Origin: Panorpa germanica
Taxonomy: Eukaryota > Arthropoda > Insecta > Mecoptera > Panorpidae
NCBI GenBank assembly: GCA_963678705.1
Contig: OY783207.1
Span: 4,960,001 to 5,024,000, forward strand
Direction of reading: 5' to 3'
Length of the DNA: 64,000 nt
The notes under the pieces are model-generated. The model saw only the letters and a list, made by a program, of their open reading frames with translations, was not told the origin of the DNA and ran no database searches. Below are positions 47,529 through 59,960 of this stretch, piece by piece. Positions within the stretch are counted from its first letter, which is position 1. Each line of letters opens with the position of its first letter. The position numbers were made by a program, and so were the translations under genes.

Positions 47529-48110
47529 TTATAATTCAATTTTACAAATTTCTAAATATTTCAATAATTCACTAATTAATTTTGAATCACTTAACAAAAA
47601 TTTAGTATTAACAGGAAAAGTTTTAATCACATCTAATATATCACTATTCAATTTTGATCTTTCTAAACTTTCAAATTTCCTTCCTTCTATAGTTCCTTCT
47701 TCACCACATTGACAGGTGAGCTGGAGTTTTGCAATGATTACTTTTGATTCTGATTATAGTTGATATAATTGAAAGTTGAAATCTTACTTAAATTTGGATG
47801 CAGCATATAATAATCTCTTCCTTTTAACTGACTTTTGTTAATAAAATCTGTGTTTCTCAAATTGAAGTTTAATTTTTTGATTATATTAAAAATTTCATAT
47901 GAAGGTAATTTCACTTTCATCTCAATTTCCAAATTTATTGATTCCTTTGCCAATTTATCCGTAATTTCGTTTCCTCTTATTCCTCAATGTCCTGGTATCC
48001 ACATAAATTTTATGGTAAACACGTTATTTGTATTTGTAATCTTTCGCATAAAAGTAGTGCCAACATTGTCATAATGCGACTGAATTATTTTGAAAATATG
48101 TTCATATTTT
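47529..48110 (-). pseudogene. I-like LINE remnant: RNase H domain and C-terminus
   Basis: Reading the minus strand, an upstream part (EHIFKIIQSHYDNVGTTFM) leads into KFMWIPGH-stop-GIRGNEITDKLAKESI, the hallmark 'W-PGH-G--GNE-AD-LAK' end of the retrotransposon RNase H domain. One codon is mutated to TGA (complement at about 47979). After PSYEIFNIIKK the frame changes, and RIKSNHCKTPAHLSM matches the region that usually follows RNase H. A further frame gives CQCGEEGTIE and a tail ending LLKYLEICKIEL before a TAA (47529-47531). An RNase H domain after reverse transcriptase is typical of I-clade non-LTR elements. The reverse transcriptase itself is missing, so this is a 5'-truncated, multiply frameshifted fossil. 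It is antisense to the putative host intron. Confidence 0.85.
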
Positions 48111-49067
48111 TTAGTCTTTATAACGATATTTTTAACAGTTTCCTATATTCTTAACTTTAACCTTGATATATATTTTATATTTCTTATTGAATTTCTCTGA
48201 TTGTTGCTCATTAATGAGTTATAATTAATTAGTATTAACGGTAAACATATCAGGCTCGTATATAATTAAAACAAAGCGACAAAAGATCGCATGAGAACTT
48301 TCATTTAGTCTCTCTGTAAAACTTATCTTTTATTTTTAATTTTCTTATTACATTAAGGTCACCTGTGCTTAAATTTTGGAGGTATTTTACGTGCAATACT
48401 TAAGTGTAATCATTTATAACTCGGTTTGTTCTTAGAACGAACAATTAGCTCTTTGTCAGTAGTGGCCAAGTGCAGAAATTTAAAGGCACTTTGCTTACAA
48501 AAGGCAAATGATCATTTATTGTAATAAATCGCTCTTATTTTTTAAATAGTTTTGTTAAAATTAGGCTGCGAGAGCCAGACCTCCGGTTTATTGTATTATA
48601 TTCTATATACCAGGGATTGCGAACCAATCTTACGCGTACTTTCTTAATTAGTCAATTGTGAAATAAGTGTGAAGTGTGCCTGCTACGCCAGCAACTCTTT
48701 AACTATAATTTATAAACTTTTAGTATACACATATAAAAAGGTTAACCATTCCTGCTATATACCTTGTAATGAATCAGTTATTTATTGTTAAGAAACGTGA
48801 TATGCATTGACTAATGAACAAGACTAAAAATTATTGCACCTGAAGAAAGTACTGACTTATTAAAAATACTAAGTAATCTATAACTCCTTTGTGAACACCG
48901 ACAAATGGAATTTGTTTCTAGGCATTCAAGTAATACTGACATTTTTATGATTTTATTGTTTTCTAGAGTTGCATATCTACTAATCTATTCACTACTTTAT
49001 GTTAGTTTAGTTTAAGGTTAAGATTTACTGCAAATAACTTCATTTGCATTGAAAGGAAAATTTTGAA
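48111..49067. other. AT-rich non-coding DNA
   Basis: Nothing supported. Confidence 0.45.
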
Positions 49068-49260
49068 TATTTTTCTTTTAATATTAATTTGAGTGCATCA
49101 GTTATTAGCACTAAATACAATATATACTTTTGTTAACATTTGCATTACATAATTTATAATCTATAATTTTTTAGACTTTCTCTGCTTTCAAATATCTGGT
49201 TATAGTTTCTAGGTATATTACAGTTTTGTCTCTATAATGAGTACATATACTGTTAGTGGG
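49068..49260 (+). repeat. Dispersed AT-rich repeat family 6
   Basis: Parallels 45030-45285, with a deletion of about 75 bp after AATTTATAATCTATAA. It retains CTCTGCTTTCAAATATCTGG and TATTACAGTTTTGTCTC. Confidence 0.7.
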
Positions 49261-49351
49261 CTATTACATTGTTCCAGAATGGTTGTGGTTTCTTTTTGTA
49301 TAAGCAGGCATGAGTAAGATTTGTACCTTCCATGAGCCTACATATAATGCC

Positions 49352-49637
49352 TCGTACAGACTGGTGCGACATAAACATGCGACATCCAACATGTATATAT
49401 TTTCATTCATAACTTAGAAATAAGTGTACTAAATATGTTGTTCTTTTAACCAGTGCGACATAATAAAACCCTTACTTATGCTATTTTTTAAAATTCTAGG
49501 TAGTATTTGTATGAAACGGTCGAAATATGAAAGCTTCCAACGTATTAAGTTGCATGTCGCACTAGTGTGAACGTGTTATACAACTTCTTACAACAAATGT
49601 TGGATGTTGGCTGTTTAAGTCGAACGTATGTGTACGG
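49352..49637. mobile_element. Single-copy hAT-like MITE
   Basis: About 286 bp with imperfect inverted ends of roughly 40 bp. The left end contains CTCGTACAGACTGGTGCGAC, TAAACATGCGACATCCAACA; the right end is the complement with ATGTTGGATGTTGGCTGTTT and CGAACGTATGTGTACGG. Internal sub-terminal words GTGCGACATAA and ATGTCGCACTAGTGTGAACG are also inverted relative to each other. Sub-terminal GTCGCAC-type repeats are common in hAT-derived MITEs, which is the basis for the suggestion. Target duplication not resolved. Confidence 0.65.
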
Positions 49638-52600
49638 TACTTAACGTTTTGTATATATGATAACTTGAAAATATAGAAAGAAATGTCATTTTATTATTTA
49701 ATTAAAAATACATTCGTTACTTAAATATGTTACGTAACATTTTATGGTTTTACGCACATGTTTAATTAGTAATAAATACTAAAAAATCTAATTAATGTAG
49801 TTTGAGTTTGAAATTAAAAGCAAAACAAATATATTTTTCTGGAATGAAGCTCGGAATGTGGAATAAGCAGTAAAACAAAATAAATGGTAATCAAATAAAA
49901 ACTATATCAATATAATCCATAAGGTTTCCAAAGAACAGGTCTACTTCCACTTTATTTTGTAAACATCATTTAAATTTAATGAGTTAAGCGATCATTACAG
50001 TAATTATTTTTTAGTCAACATAGCATAATGCTTGAGTATACAATCGGAATGTGTTCCGAAGAAACTAATTCGCCACAGGCAAAATTTCGATTGGAGCATT
50101 TGCGTTTGATTTCATCACTAGGAGTTGCTTTATTACGTGAAATCTTGTTTAACTTCTAAATGGATTTAATATTAGATTAACAAAAATCGATATTATATTT
50201 TAGTTTGATTTATTAAGCCAGTTTCACTTTTCTCGGTAATTGGTGTGGCATTTAACGCCGGGGAATCAGTTATAACAACGGTAATTTTAGTAGCCGTAGG
50301 TTCTTTCTTCTTCAAATAAATACAGTTTGGTAAATTTATACTTAATATAATTTAGAATATAAATTTAGAATTATGAATTTAGATTGCAAAATGTAACGAG
50401 AAATTTAGAGTTGATAGCATAAAGCAAGAGTTTTCTACTAACAAATAGAATGCAGTTAGTTGCACAAAAGTATATGCTTAAAATATGAAGTACCTGAAAC
50501 TTATATATATTTCATATAAATATATAAAGAATAATATGTTATTTCTTGAATCTGATACAATACTCAGCAACATATTTTACAAGTGAATACCTAGCTTTAA
50601 ATTACCAATAAATCTTTGTTGGTTTTATTACATATTTTAAACCACATATTTATATTTTCAAATATAATAAACATATAATTTAAAAACAATTTTATTGAAT
50701 TTTTTATCACGATTATCTGAAGTTATTATTAACAAAAAATAAGGAGATTATTACACTATTTGTTTTATTTTTATTGAATTTTTAAAATATATTTTTTATA
50801 GTAAGTGGATTGTTTTATTTAGATTGATTGTTGTTTAATCGATTTTCGATTTTGTGAGTGGGTTAAATCAAATGTCAGACATGCAAAATGTATTGGTTTT
50901 GTTCAATTATTTTATTTTTAAAGATTTTATCAAAATATTATTTGAATTTGCTCTGTGTTCGAACCGAAACAATAGTAATTGTTATCGCAATCAATCAATC
51001 GTGCACTATATCGCAATATACAGACATACAGAGCATGATTTACTGTTTTTCTAACCTGTTATAACACAATTGCTTGATTTTTTTACATGACATATATATT
51101 TCGCAATAAATATGCGAAAAGTACTTTTTTAATAATATATGTTAAATTATTGCAATAGCCTTATGAACCATGACTTAATTTCTATCGATGCAAAAAAAAA
51201 AACATATTTTGAAAATATTTTTTGACGACACAGTTAATATATAATTAACTCTATAATTACTACATGATAAAATAACATTTAAAGAATAGGTTGTAAAATT
51301 TTCATAAATAAATATCAAGAAATGAGGCATTGACAGCGAATCCCCGCAGACGTTACAAAAAAAGTTTCATTGCAGTGTCCCTCATAACTCATCACTCGAT
51401 TATTAATAAATATATTTAAAAAAAACTCGACAGCGTTTTCGGCATTTATGTAAAGAAAGTGTGTGCAAAATTTCAAGAGCATCGGTGCAGCAGATTTTGA
51501 GCTAGAGAGGGCACCGACTCTGTAAAAGCTAAGTGTGAGAAAACGCGTTTAAAAGAAAACGAAAATAGACCAGAGAGGTGAAGACTTAAAACTCTATATC
51601 TCCGACAGTATTACTCTAATCGACTTCAAATTTTCACACAATAAATTTAATATGTTGTACATTAATAAAAATAAATAATATAGAAACCTTACCGCTCCCT
51701 GCCCCCCTTTGGAGAAAACATTGAAGAAATTAAGCCGTTAGATTATTGCACATTAGGCTAACAACACCTTATTATTTAAAATGTGATACAATTAATAGAA
51801 ATGAAGAATAAGCGACTATATGCGTAGTATATGTCTCCACTCACCACCTGATTGCTGTGTCTTGACTTCGGCTTCGACCAGCACCATATTTTCTAGTCTT
51901 GATTGTTGCTCCTTTATATATTAAATATTATACATAATAAGAATTTTATTCGGCAAGAGTATAACATATACGAGGTGTCAATTAAAAAAAAAATAATAAA
52001 AGTAGAGTAACAAAGCAGGTTCTGGAACATTTTGTGGTCAGGTATATGAATATATGTATACCTGCAAGCACATTACTGTTTGCGTATATCCAGGCATTAC
52101 TTTATCAGGTCTCACATCGTTTTTAAAGTCACCATTACTTCTACTTTGGATTATACCTGATTACCTACAATAAAATAAAGTATAACATTACCCGAAGCGC
52201 ATTCAAATTGAACATATTTAGTTTTACTTTATTTTTTGGTGAAAGAAATGAACGAACTTAACACATTTGCAGAGATATTGAGAAGCGGACCAAATAAAGA
52301 GAAGAAACGATCTCCATTTATAATAATTATAAATATAAGAATAATATCAAAACATCATTAATAAATTATAATTTAAAATTTGAATATACATAAAATTTAC
52401 AGGTATTGAAATTAGCGGTACTTTTTGATCTCTGTTATAATTACTGCAGCTATAATTATTATAACCTTTCAACTTATACCTTTGAAATAAAAAATAAAAT
52501 ATATTAAAATATACCTCTCACAAATAAAAAAAATATTAACATTAATTCTTGTACTTGACCGTTGATTCAGCGTGATTTTAAATCGTGTTTTCAAGATAGT

Positions 52601-53082
52601 GAACGTGTGAATAATTCAATTCAACAATGGATTGCATTGTTTTCAGCTAGAATTATATATTCATATGTACTCTTATAATATACTGTATTAATTATTACTA
52701 CTACTGGTGTTTAGTAACTTTTAGATTTTTTACGTTGGTAGTTCGTTATAATATTTACAAGTATATTCAATATTATAACCTTTCACTTGCTTACAGTATT
52801 ATTTTAATTAAATTAATCATTTTTAATTGATTTGTTTTAATTATATTATCTTTACATCTATGCTGTCTTAATTTTAATATATAAAGGAAACGCCGCTAAA
52901 ATATTTCAAACTTAATTTATCTGTTTTAGTAAATATCCTAAAGCAGTGGTAATAAGCACGATTCATCTTCAACAATCATCTTAAAAGTTTGGAAATCTTT
53001 AAGAAATGAACTCTTAATTACTCTTAGACAAAGTATTAATTAGGAACAGTTGATCCAAAAAGTAAACGTGTCTTTTTGTAAT
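49638..53082. other. Non-coding DNA with an old transposon-like block
   Basis: 51170-51196 (TTATGAACCATGACTTAATT) matches the left sub-terminal part of MITE family 4, a possible solo end. 51320-51660 is a less AT-rich non-coding block (AATCCCCGCAGACGTTAC, GCAAAATTTCAAGAGCATCG, GCAGATTTTGAGCTAGAGAG) that reads like a decayed element, not an exon. 52030-52160 contains several CAGGT/ACCTG words. No gene supported. Confidence 0.45.
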
Positions 53083-53540
53083 AATGGGATTGTGTCCTAT
53101 GTCTTAATTTCTATAAAAGTGTACTATATATTGATAAAGTTGGTTACTAGAACCTCAAATGTTCAATTATTTTTTAATAACTCCTTATATGTTAGGAGAC
53201 ATTCACAAATAAAAAAGTCATTTTGTCCCTTTAATTATTACGATAAAGAATATTACAAGACATGTGACATCACGTTCGCTAAGTTGCTTTCTCTTTTATT
53301 CAACTCAGAACTTTAATCAATAGAAAAAACAATTGACTAACTCTTAATAGTACAGATATGTTACGTCATAAATATGGCCGACATCTGTATCGCTAAAACT
53401 ACAATTTGAATTTTTAATTGCTATATCTCCGTCAAGATTTAGATATTTAATAAAATAAAAACGCCAATATGCTTTTATTAATATCAATTTCAATCAACAA
53501 TTGAAAAGCGATCATTAAAAAATGAGTACACAAGCTCATT
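53083..53540. mobile_element. MITE family 4, short copy
   Basis: A 458-bp element with ends AATGGGATTGTGTCC and GAGTACACAAGCTCATT. It aligns with 54594-55219 through ATTATTTTTTAATAACTCCT, AAAGTCATTTTGTCCCTTTA, GCTAAAACTACAATT and TTGCTATATCTCCGTCAA. The plus-strand frame at 53050-53316 lies inside it and is incidental. Confidence 0.8.
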
Positions 53541-53689
53541 TACTTCCATATTATATTATTCAAAATTTCACATAGGTTTCTGCTTTATATTATACTCGCA
53601 AAAAAAAGTTTTGTTCATATTCAATGCGGAATGTTACCCCATTATTCTTCGAGGATCTATGATGATGATAAGCAGACAACCTTATTCAC

Positions 53690-53845
53690 TTTATCAATAA
53701 ATCTAATTTAATCTTTATGTTTTAAATACCCATACTCGTATTGATAAATTATAAATTATGCATTACAAATGTTTATAAATGTATATATTGTTTTTACTGA
53801 TAATAACTATCAAAAGTTACTACACTCAAATATTTAAAAAAAAAT
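53690..53845 (-). repeat. Dispersed AT-rich repeat family 6, reverse copy
   Basis: Contains TAAATCTAATTTAATCTTTA, ATACTCGTATTGATAAATTA and AATAACTATCAAAAGTT in reverse orientation relative to the 37139 copy. Confidence 0.7.
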
Positions 53846-54593
53846 TGTAGTGCACATTTCCGTTTTAGCTTCTGTAAATATTTAAAGCAACTTTCATGTT
53901 TTTACGTAACACTTCTCGTAATTTGATACACATGCTATAGATTTCAATACAGTAGTTATTATATGAGAAATCAGTTACTTTTTGAGGGGCATTTTGAAGT
54001 ATATCATGAACTAATAATAGATTGTGCTTCAAAAAATATTAATTAAACTTCTGTAACCTTTGATTGCTTCTATTTGATTCAATATCAATTTTTTTAGGTT
54101 AAATTCAAAACGTTGTCTGTCAAAAAATTAAAACTTTCTATAAATTTTCAATCTCGTAAATATAAAATGCTTTTATTTGTAAACGTCTAAAAGTTAAATC
54201 TATATGAGGATTGATTTTATTTCTATTTGCACAGTAAATATTATTTATATATATTACAAATTCATTATTGACGTTTTGACAGGTTACTAAGCAGTTTAGA
54301 AGCTTTACTTGTATTATAAAATATATAAAAAAAAACATGCATTAAACAAATAACTTACACTGGAGTCATTCATCATATTCTGGAACATGAACGAAATAAA
54401 AAAATGTTTAACATATTTTTGATATACGTCTATTATATTTATAATCTACCAGCGCGTGTAACAAGTGCCTGAATTCAATTACAGTTACCTTGTTTCTAGT
54501 TTGAAAATATGTTATAAATGTGCAAATTTATTTTGTAATCAATTTTGATTAAATTTCATTCAATGTATTATTTTTAATTATTATTAGGTAGAA
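53846..54593. other. AT-rich non-coding DNA
   Basis: Nothing supported. Confidence 0.45.
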
Positions 54594-55219
54594 AATGGGC
54601 TTGTGAACCATGACTTCATTTCTATAAAACTATTATATTCATAAAGTTGTCTACCAAATCTCAGCTGTCCCATTATTTTTTAATAACTCCTTATATATTA
54701 AGAGATATTAACAATTAAAAAAGTTATTTTGTCTCTTTAATTATTAAAGGGATTGACACATTCCAAGTGCATGTGACATCACAATCCTTGTGTAAGGTTA
54801 CCAACCTTACAGATCATAAATCTCTGCTATATGTATTTATATATCAAAATATCAAATATTATTTACAGCTATTTCAAGGAACAACCAAATTTCAATATTA
54901 TGTCCGCCGTAACAGGGTTAAATAAAATAAAAACTTATTATTCTTTGATTTGACTTGATTATTTGACTACCAACAGCTACAGAACATAACCACAGCACTG
55001 ACCTACTCAACAAATAACTGAAGTTAAAATGAATTTCACGTCATACAAATATGGCTGACCATTTCTAGCGCTAAAACTACAATTCATATTTTTAATTGCT
55101 ATATCTCCGTCAATAATTAGATATTTAATAAAATAGACACGCCAATACACATTTAACAGCATCAATTTCAATCAACAATTGAAAAATCGACTACTAAAAA
55201 ATGAGGACACAAGCCCATT
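54594..55219. mobile_element. MITE family 4, long copy
   Basis: A 626-bp copy with ends AATGGGCTTGTG and GGACACAAGCCCATT (12-bp perfect inverted match). It carries about 170 bp in the middle (about 54840-55020, including TATGTCCGCCGTAACAGGG) that the 53083 copy lacks. Either this is an insertion here or a deletion there. The GTCATACAAATATGGCTGAC segment aligns to GTCATAAATATGGCCGAC of the other copy. Confidence 0.82.
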
Positions 55220-55841
55220 CGAGTCAAGAACTGTATTACATTTTCCTTTCATTTCGTTTCGTTTTTAGTTCGTGTAGCTATACGAATAGCTGTTAATTTT
55301 ATAACACAAATTACGAACAGTGTATACGCAGCATGTACTTACTTTTTATTCTTCTTCTCTAAAGGTAAATGTCGCACCACGAATTGTACGACTATAATTA
55401 AATACCGATTAAATGACCAGTTAATGTTTTCATTTAAACTAAATGATATTATTTGTTACAGAAGTATCCGCATCGTAAACATACTGACCATTGAGAATTG
55501 AACTTCATTGGATGTTAATACACACTCAATTCATTAATTACAATGGTTTTATAGTAAACGTAACAGTAACACTATATTGAGTAACACTTGATCGAGTATA
55601 CAAACGAGTAACGCACGACGCATACAAATCAGAGAATATTCTAAACGCTGTGTTAAATTTTATCTGTTAGTCATTTTGTAATAAAGTAGCTTCATTTGTA
55701 AAAAATAGTCTTGGGAATTCCGGACGAAAAAGTGTTTTTATTGGATCAAATTTCTGACAATAGTTTTTTGGATTAGAAAAACTTGTTTTGCAGTTTATAT
55801 AAGGTTATATTGTATTTTTGATTCCGTATAAAGGATTTAAA
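55220..55841. other. AT-rich non-coding DNA
   Basis: Nothing supported. Confidence 0.45.
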
Positions 55842-55948
55842 ACAAAATAAATATATAAAAGTTATACCAGGTATAAAGTCCGTCCGGACAGGCTTATTCT
55901 CACTTTATACCCGGTATAAATTTTATAACAGGTTTATTTGTAAGGCGG
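55842..55948. mobile_element. MITE family 3, copy with eroded left arm
   Basis: The right arm is intact (ATTTTATAACAGGTTTATTT, GTAAGGCGG). The left arm is shortened to AATAAATATATAAAAGTTAT. The centre GTCCGTCCGGACAGGCTTAT contains the self-complementary GTCCGGAC. Confidence 0.82.
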
Positions 55949-57504
55949 TTATAGTTTAAATTTAACTCAAACTGTGCTTAAACATTTTAACAATTATAAT
56001 GACGAGTTATTCTTGTTAGCATTTATAAATGAAGCATTTTATCTTATTAATTTTTCATACACAGATTTTAATCACATTTTTTTTTCTTTGGTTTGTACAC
56101 TTGAAGCTCGCACCTGTACGGTTGGTTAGCTTGACCGTGGGTTAAAAGTAACATAGCCCTTCTACTTGACGGTTCGTTCTTGATACACTTACATACATGT
56201 TTATGGTTTACACCTGTGATATTGGTAGACCTGTATCTTTACAACTGCACTACCAATACCTGTCTGCATTATATTGCAGTTTTATACACTTAGGAATGCA
56301 TATTGCATAGGAATTATATTTTAAAACAATAAATTCATATATTTTATTAGACATTTTTACTTTAGTAAGTTAAATTGAGATGTACCGGCTCGCTCTATCT
56401 AACTTGTCATTGAGAGTCGTTTGAATACTGAATTTTTATTAGTTTATTTTATCACTTTTTAACTGAGAAGTTCGAAATAGGTAGGTAGTTAATAAACAAT
56501 TTATTATCTGTAATATTAACGTGATAAGTTTACTGTTAATGCGTCTGCAAATATAAGAGACCAAAACACGTATTTTGTTTCAGAATTATGTACACTTTAA
56601 ATGGTTACAATATTACAATGAGTTTTTTTGTGTTCTTAAATATAACATCTCAACAAAGCCTTGTCTAGCAGTCGATTCGGACTAGTGGTTAAATCAAAAT
56701 TATTTCGGTGTTAAATCGAACTTTAAATTACATGGTTAATCGGAACATTTACGCAAATATTTAAGTGATAATAGACTGTAGAAGTATTAAGTAACTTAAA
56801 TATTATTATATAATATATAAATTCACTAATTAGTGTCTTATATTGCTGCTTTAATATAGGAAAATAAAACGCAAACGAACATCTAAAACCTCATTATTTA
56901 ATAAAATTATTTTTTGATAAATAGGTTAACTAATATGTCTCTTAAGTAATTACAACATTTCAGCCGTAACTTATTCTTATTTTCTTAAAAAATTATACTA
57001 CTATAATAACACTCATTTGCAGATAAAATTTATTTGGTCTAGGTTTTCTGTGTTCTACTTTTTTTTCAATGTGTACATTTTTCAATGTTAGATTAGATAT
57101 GACGTCATGATGATTATAACTCTGTCTTCCCCTTGTCACACTCTTCTTGCGTATGATATAATCAATAGATAACGCCTACTTGGAAAAATACGTAGTCTAC
57201 TAAACACAAAAATTGGATGTTACCTTGAATTAGCAATATTTTATGATTGAAATAAAGATTCTTTATAATCCTTTAATCCTTAAAAGAAGTATTTATGATT
57301 CTATAATCATTAAAAGGTTTTTTCAAGGAGAAGTTAAATGTTTTGTTAACAAGCAATAATACAGATTTATTTAAAAAAAAAACAGTAATATGTGTCACAA
57401 AATGATGTATATTAAGTAACATTGTTAATTTTCGTTATGTTAGATAAATTTCTAATAGAGGTTCTTTTATTTAACAGGAGTATAATAAATCTATATATAT
57501 ATAT
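55949..57504. other. AT-rich non-coding DNA
   Basis: 56110-56270 has a local cluster of CACCTGT/TACCTGT words. No exon supported. Confidence 0.45.
57099..57108. promoter_or_regulatory. Perfect CRE palindrome
   Basis: ATGACGTCAT contains the full CREB/ATF consensus TGACGTCA. Being a single site in non-coding DNA, its function is unproven. Confidence 0.35.
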
Positions 57505-57680
57505 ATATATAAATCAACCTGCGTATGTTTATGCTCGTAAGACTCGAAAATTTGTCGGACGATTGACTTGAAATTTTGACACAACGAAAATTGAATTATT
57601 TCTTATTATCGTATTTTTTCACTTAATCGCCGTCTATGTTTATGTGTCTTTTATTTACTTTTTTATTCATTTCATATCAA
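57505..57680 (-). repeat. Dispersed repeat family 5, copy 3
   Basis: The reverse complement matches 8796-8995: TTGATATGAAATGAATAAAA, TTGTGTCAAAATTTCAAGTC and ACGAGCATAAACATACGCAG. It ends in a (TA)n run at 57492-57512, so the tail lies to the left as expected for a minus-strand insertion. Confidence 0.75.
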
Positions 57681-59699
57681 ACTGAGCATGGTCAAGTTTA
57701 GCTAGTAAATAATAAAATAAAGTAATTTGTGTAAAAACATATGTAAGCTTTACATTAAAAGAATAATAATATGCACGTGTATGAACAAAACCCTGATTTA
57801 ATATACAAGTAATGAAAAAAACTCTATGTAGATACAAAAACGTGGTGTATACATTACTAACAGAGAAGAACATATCTCAGCATTTAAGTATTCAATAAGA
57901 TAATCAGAAAAGATCACTGTAGCGTTAAATAATCCAATTCTGTTAATTGGACAAGTGTACTTCTCCTTTAATATAAGTGGAGCTCCAATTCCAACAATCT
58001 TGTGGTTATCGTCATACAGTACGAGATATCTTTAAGACAAGATGTGTTTCACTTGTGGTATATGTGTATCACCAGAACCTGTTGGATGTGAGCGGACTGA
58101 GATGTGCATGTGACCACTGAACACTATTTTCTCTCTGATTGTTTCAGTGCCCCTCGTTTCACATTTATGATATTGCAATGTAACTGTTAAAAATATTACA
58201 AAAGTTGTGGTTTGTTATTGAGATATTGCATATTGAGTTCACTCCATATTTTAAGTATGTAATAAATCAAAAATGTTATCTGTTTTATTTGTAATTTTAA
58301 AATTCGTTGTAGTATAAATATATATGCAAAATACAGTGATTGACATCCCCCTTACTAAATCAATATGTTTGACGTACTTTGCTCATTAATTATATTTTTA
58401 ATGAAGTAGAATTACTTAAAGACGTTGAATTGTTTCGACATATACGTGTATAATTATCCAATTAACATATAAAATATTGCTGCATAAAACAGAACAAGCT
58501 TTTTATTCTGTGGTTAAGCAACGTGTGAAATTTTCTTACTTCATGTTGTTGCTGAATACCAAATTTCAACATTCTATCTCTTTTCCAAATTTTAAAAGTT
58601 TTCAGCTATTAATTTCTGACCAGTGGAGTTTAGAATACAGTTACGTACGAGTATATTTAAGCACATTGTTACGTAAAGTATTTTACCTTATATAAACTCT
58701 ATTATGTACCTTTTTTCGAATTGGCATACCTATAAAATTTATTAAGAATAACTTTTTAAGGAATATAAAATATTTATCTAATTAAAATATCAATAGAAAT
58801 TAAAGGTTTTGCTCAATGTTAGGTAACATTCACGTTATCAAGTGTTAAAGATTAGGGTCCATAATTCACCATGGTGTGCAAGCGGCATCGTTTGGTTATT
58901 CGGTTCTGCCAGCCGCGTTTTAGTGTGAGTTTATTTAACAAGCTTTTGTGTAGATGATGACACAGCTCCATGCTTCCTCTCCGCCTCCCTCCTCTCCTTT
59001 ATGCTTTCCGTGGAAGCTTACCATTATCTACAATTCTCGAGTTCGTCGTTTATTCCACTACAGCAGTTCTTTATGTTTATTAATCTTATTATTTACATAT
59101 CAACAGCATAACAAAAATAAATTCAAATATGTCTTAATATAATTTAGTTACTTTTTCATAACTTCCTTAATCACTACAAGTAAGATTAACCTTTAATTTT
59201 AACTACGTTAATTATATACAAAGGATGAACAGAGAGTCATGAAATTTAAATGTGTTTAGGCTTCCGTCTTCTAAATTCATTCATTAAATTCAATAATTCA
59301 ACTCGTAAATAGTGAATCGTTACACAGCATTTCAACTAAAACATAAAATAAATCACATCTTCTTAGAAATACTTAGGTGAACAGATAATTCAACGAAATT
59401 ATGTTTTCCGGTCGTAAAATACGGATTCATTGACAAATTAAAATTATATTTTATAAATTCTTAATAATATTTATTATCATGTATTTAAAATTGTGTTAGT
59501 GCTTGATGTTAGACAGGTGAGTCTTCGGGTTCAATTTCACCTTATTCTTATTATTTTACCTTATTCATTCGTATATACATATCTTCAATTTTTTTTAAAT
59601 TTTTCTATAATACTACAACCAAGTATAGATACACTTATCTAGTAGCTTACATTTCAATAATTACGCGGTGGGGTAGAGATTGCGCCAATAACAATTCTA
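57681..59699. other. AT-rich non-coding DNA
   Basis: No exon supported. About 58860-59050 is GC-richer (CCATGGTGTGCAAGCGGCAT, CTCTCCGCCTCCCTCCTCTC) with no recognised frame. Confidence 0.45.
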
Positions 59700-59960
59700 C
59701 TTGATCTTAGGTTACTAGGTCCCAGGGTTTAGTCCTGCCTGTCTTCGAACCTCATTACTATCAAGCGATGTTTTCGTGGTTACGAAGTCTCAACTAGTGC
59801 TTCGCCGCTATAGATTTGATTTCTTCTCCGACTGTGTTAATCTTCAGGTCTCTATGTATGTCGTCATTGCGGATATACCACGGTGCATTTCTTGGTTAAC
59901 GTTGGATTTCTTGGTGCAACCCTAGCGTTGCACTGGCTTTAGTACTTGTTTATATATGAG
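59700..59960 (-). pseudogene. Jockey-like LINE remnant: post-RT C-terminus
   Basis: On the minus strand, one frame from 59892 down to a TGA at 59761-59763 reads RNAPWYIRNDDIHRDLKINT, then VGEEIKSIAAKH, an internal TAG, and LRLRNHENIA. The 'NAPWY-RN-DIHRDL-I-TV-EEI' block is the well-known conserved segment downstream of the reverse transcriptase in jockey-like elements. Just beyond, SNEVRRQAGL in another frame resembles the usual C-terminal tail. Upstream residues are lost to stops and shifts. A 5'-truncated, decayed copy, antisense to the putative host intron. It is a different segment from the 22136 copy, so the two need not belong to one family. Confidence 0.85.
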
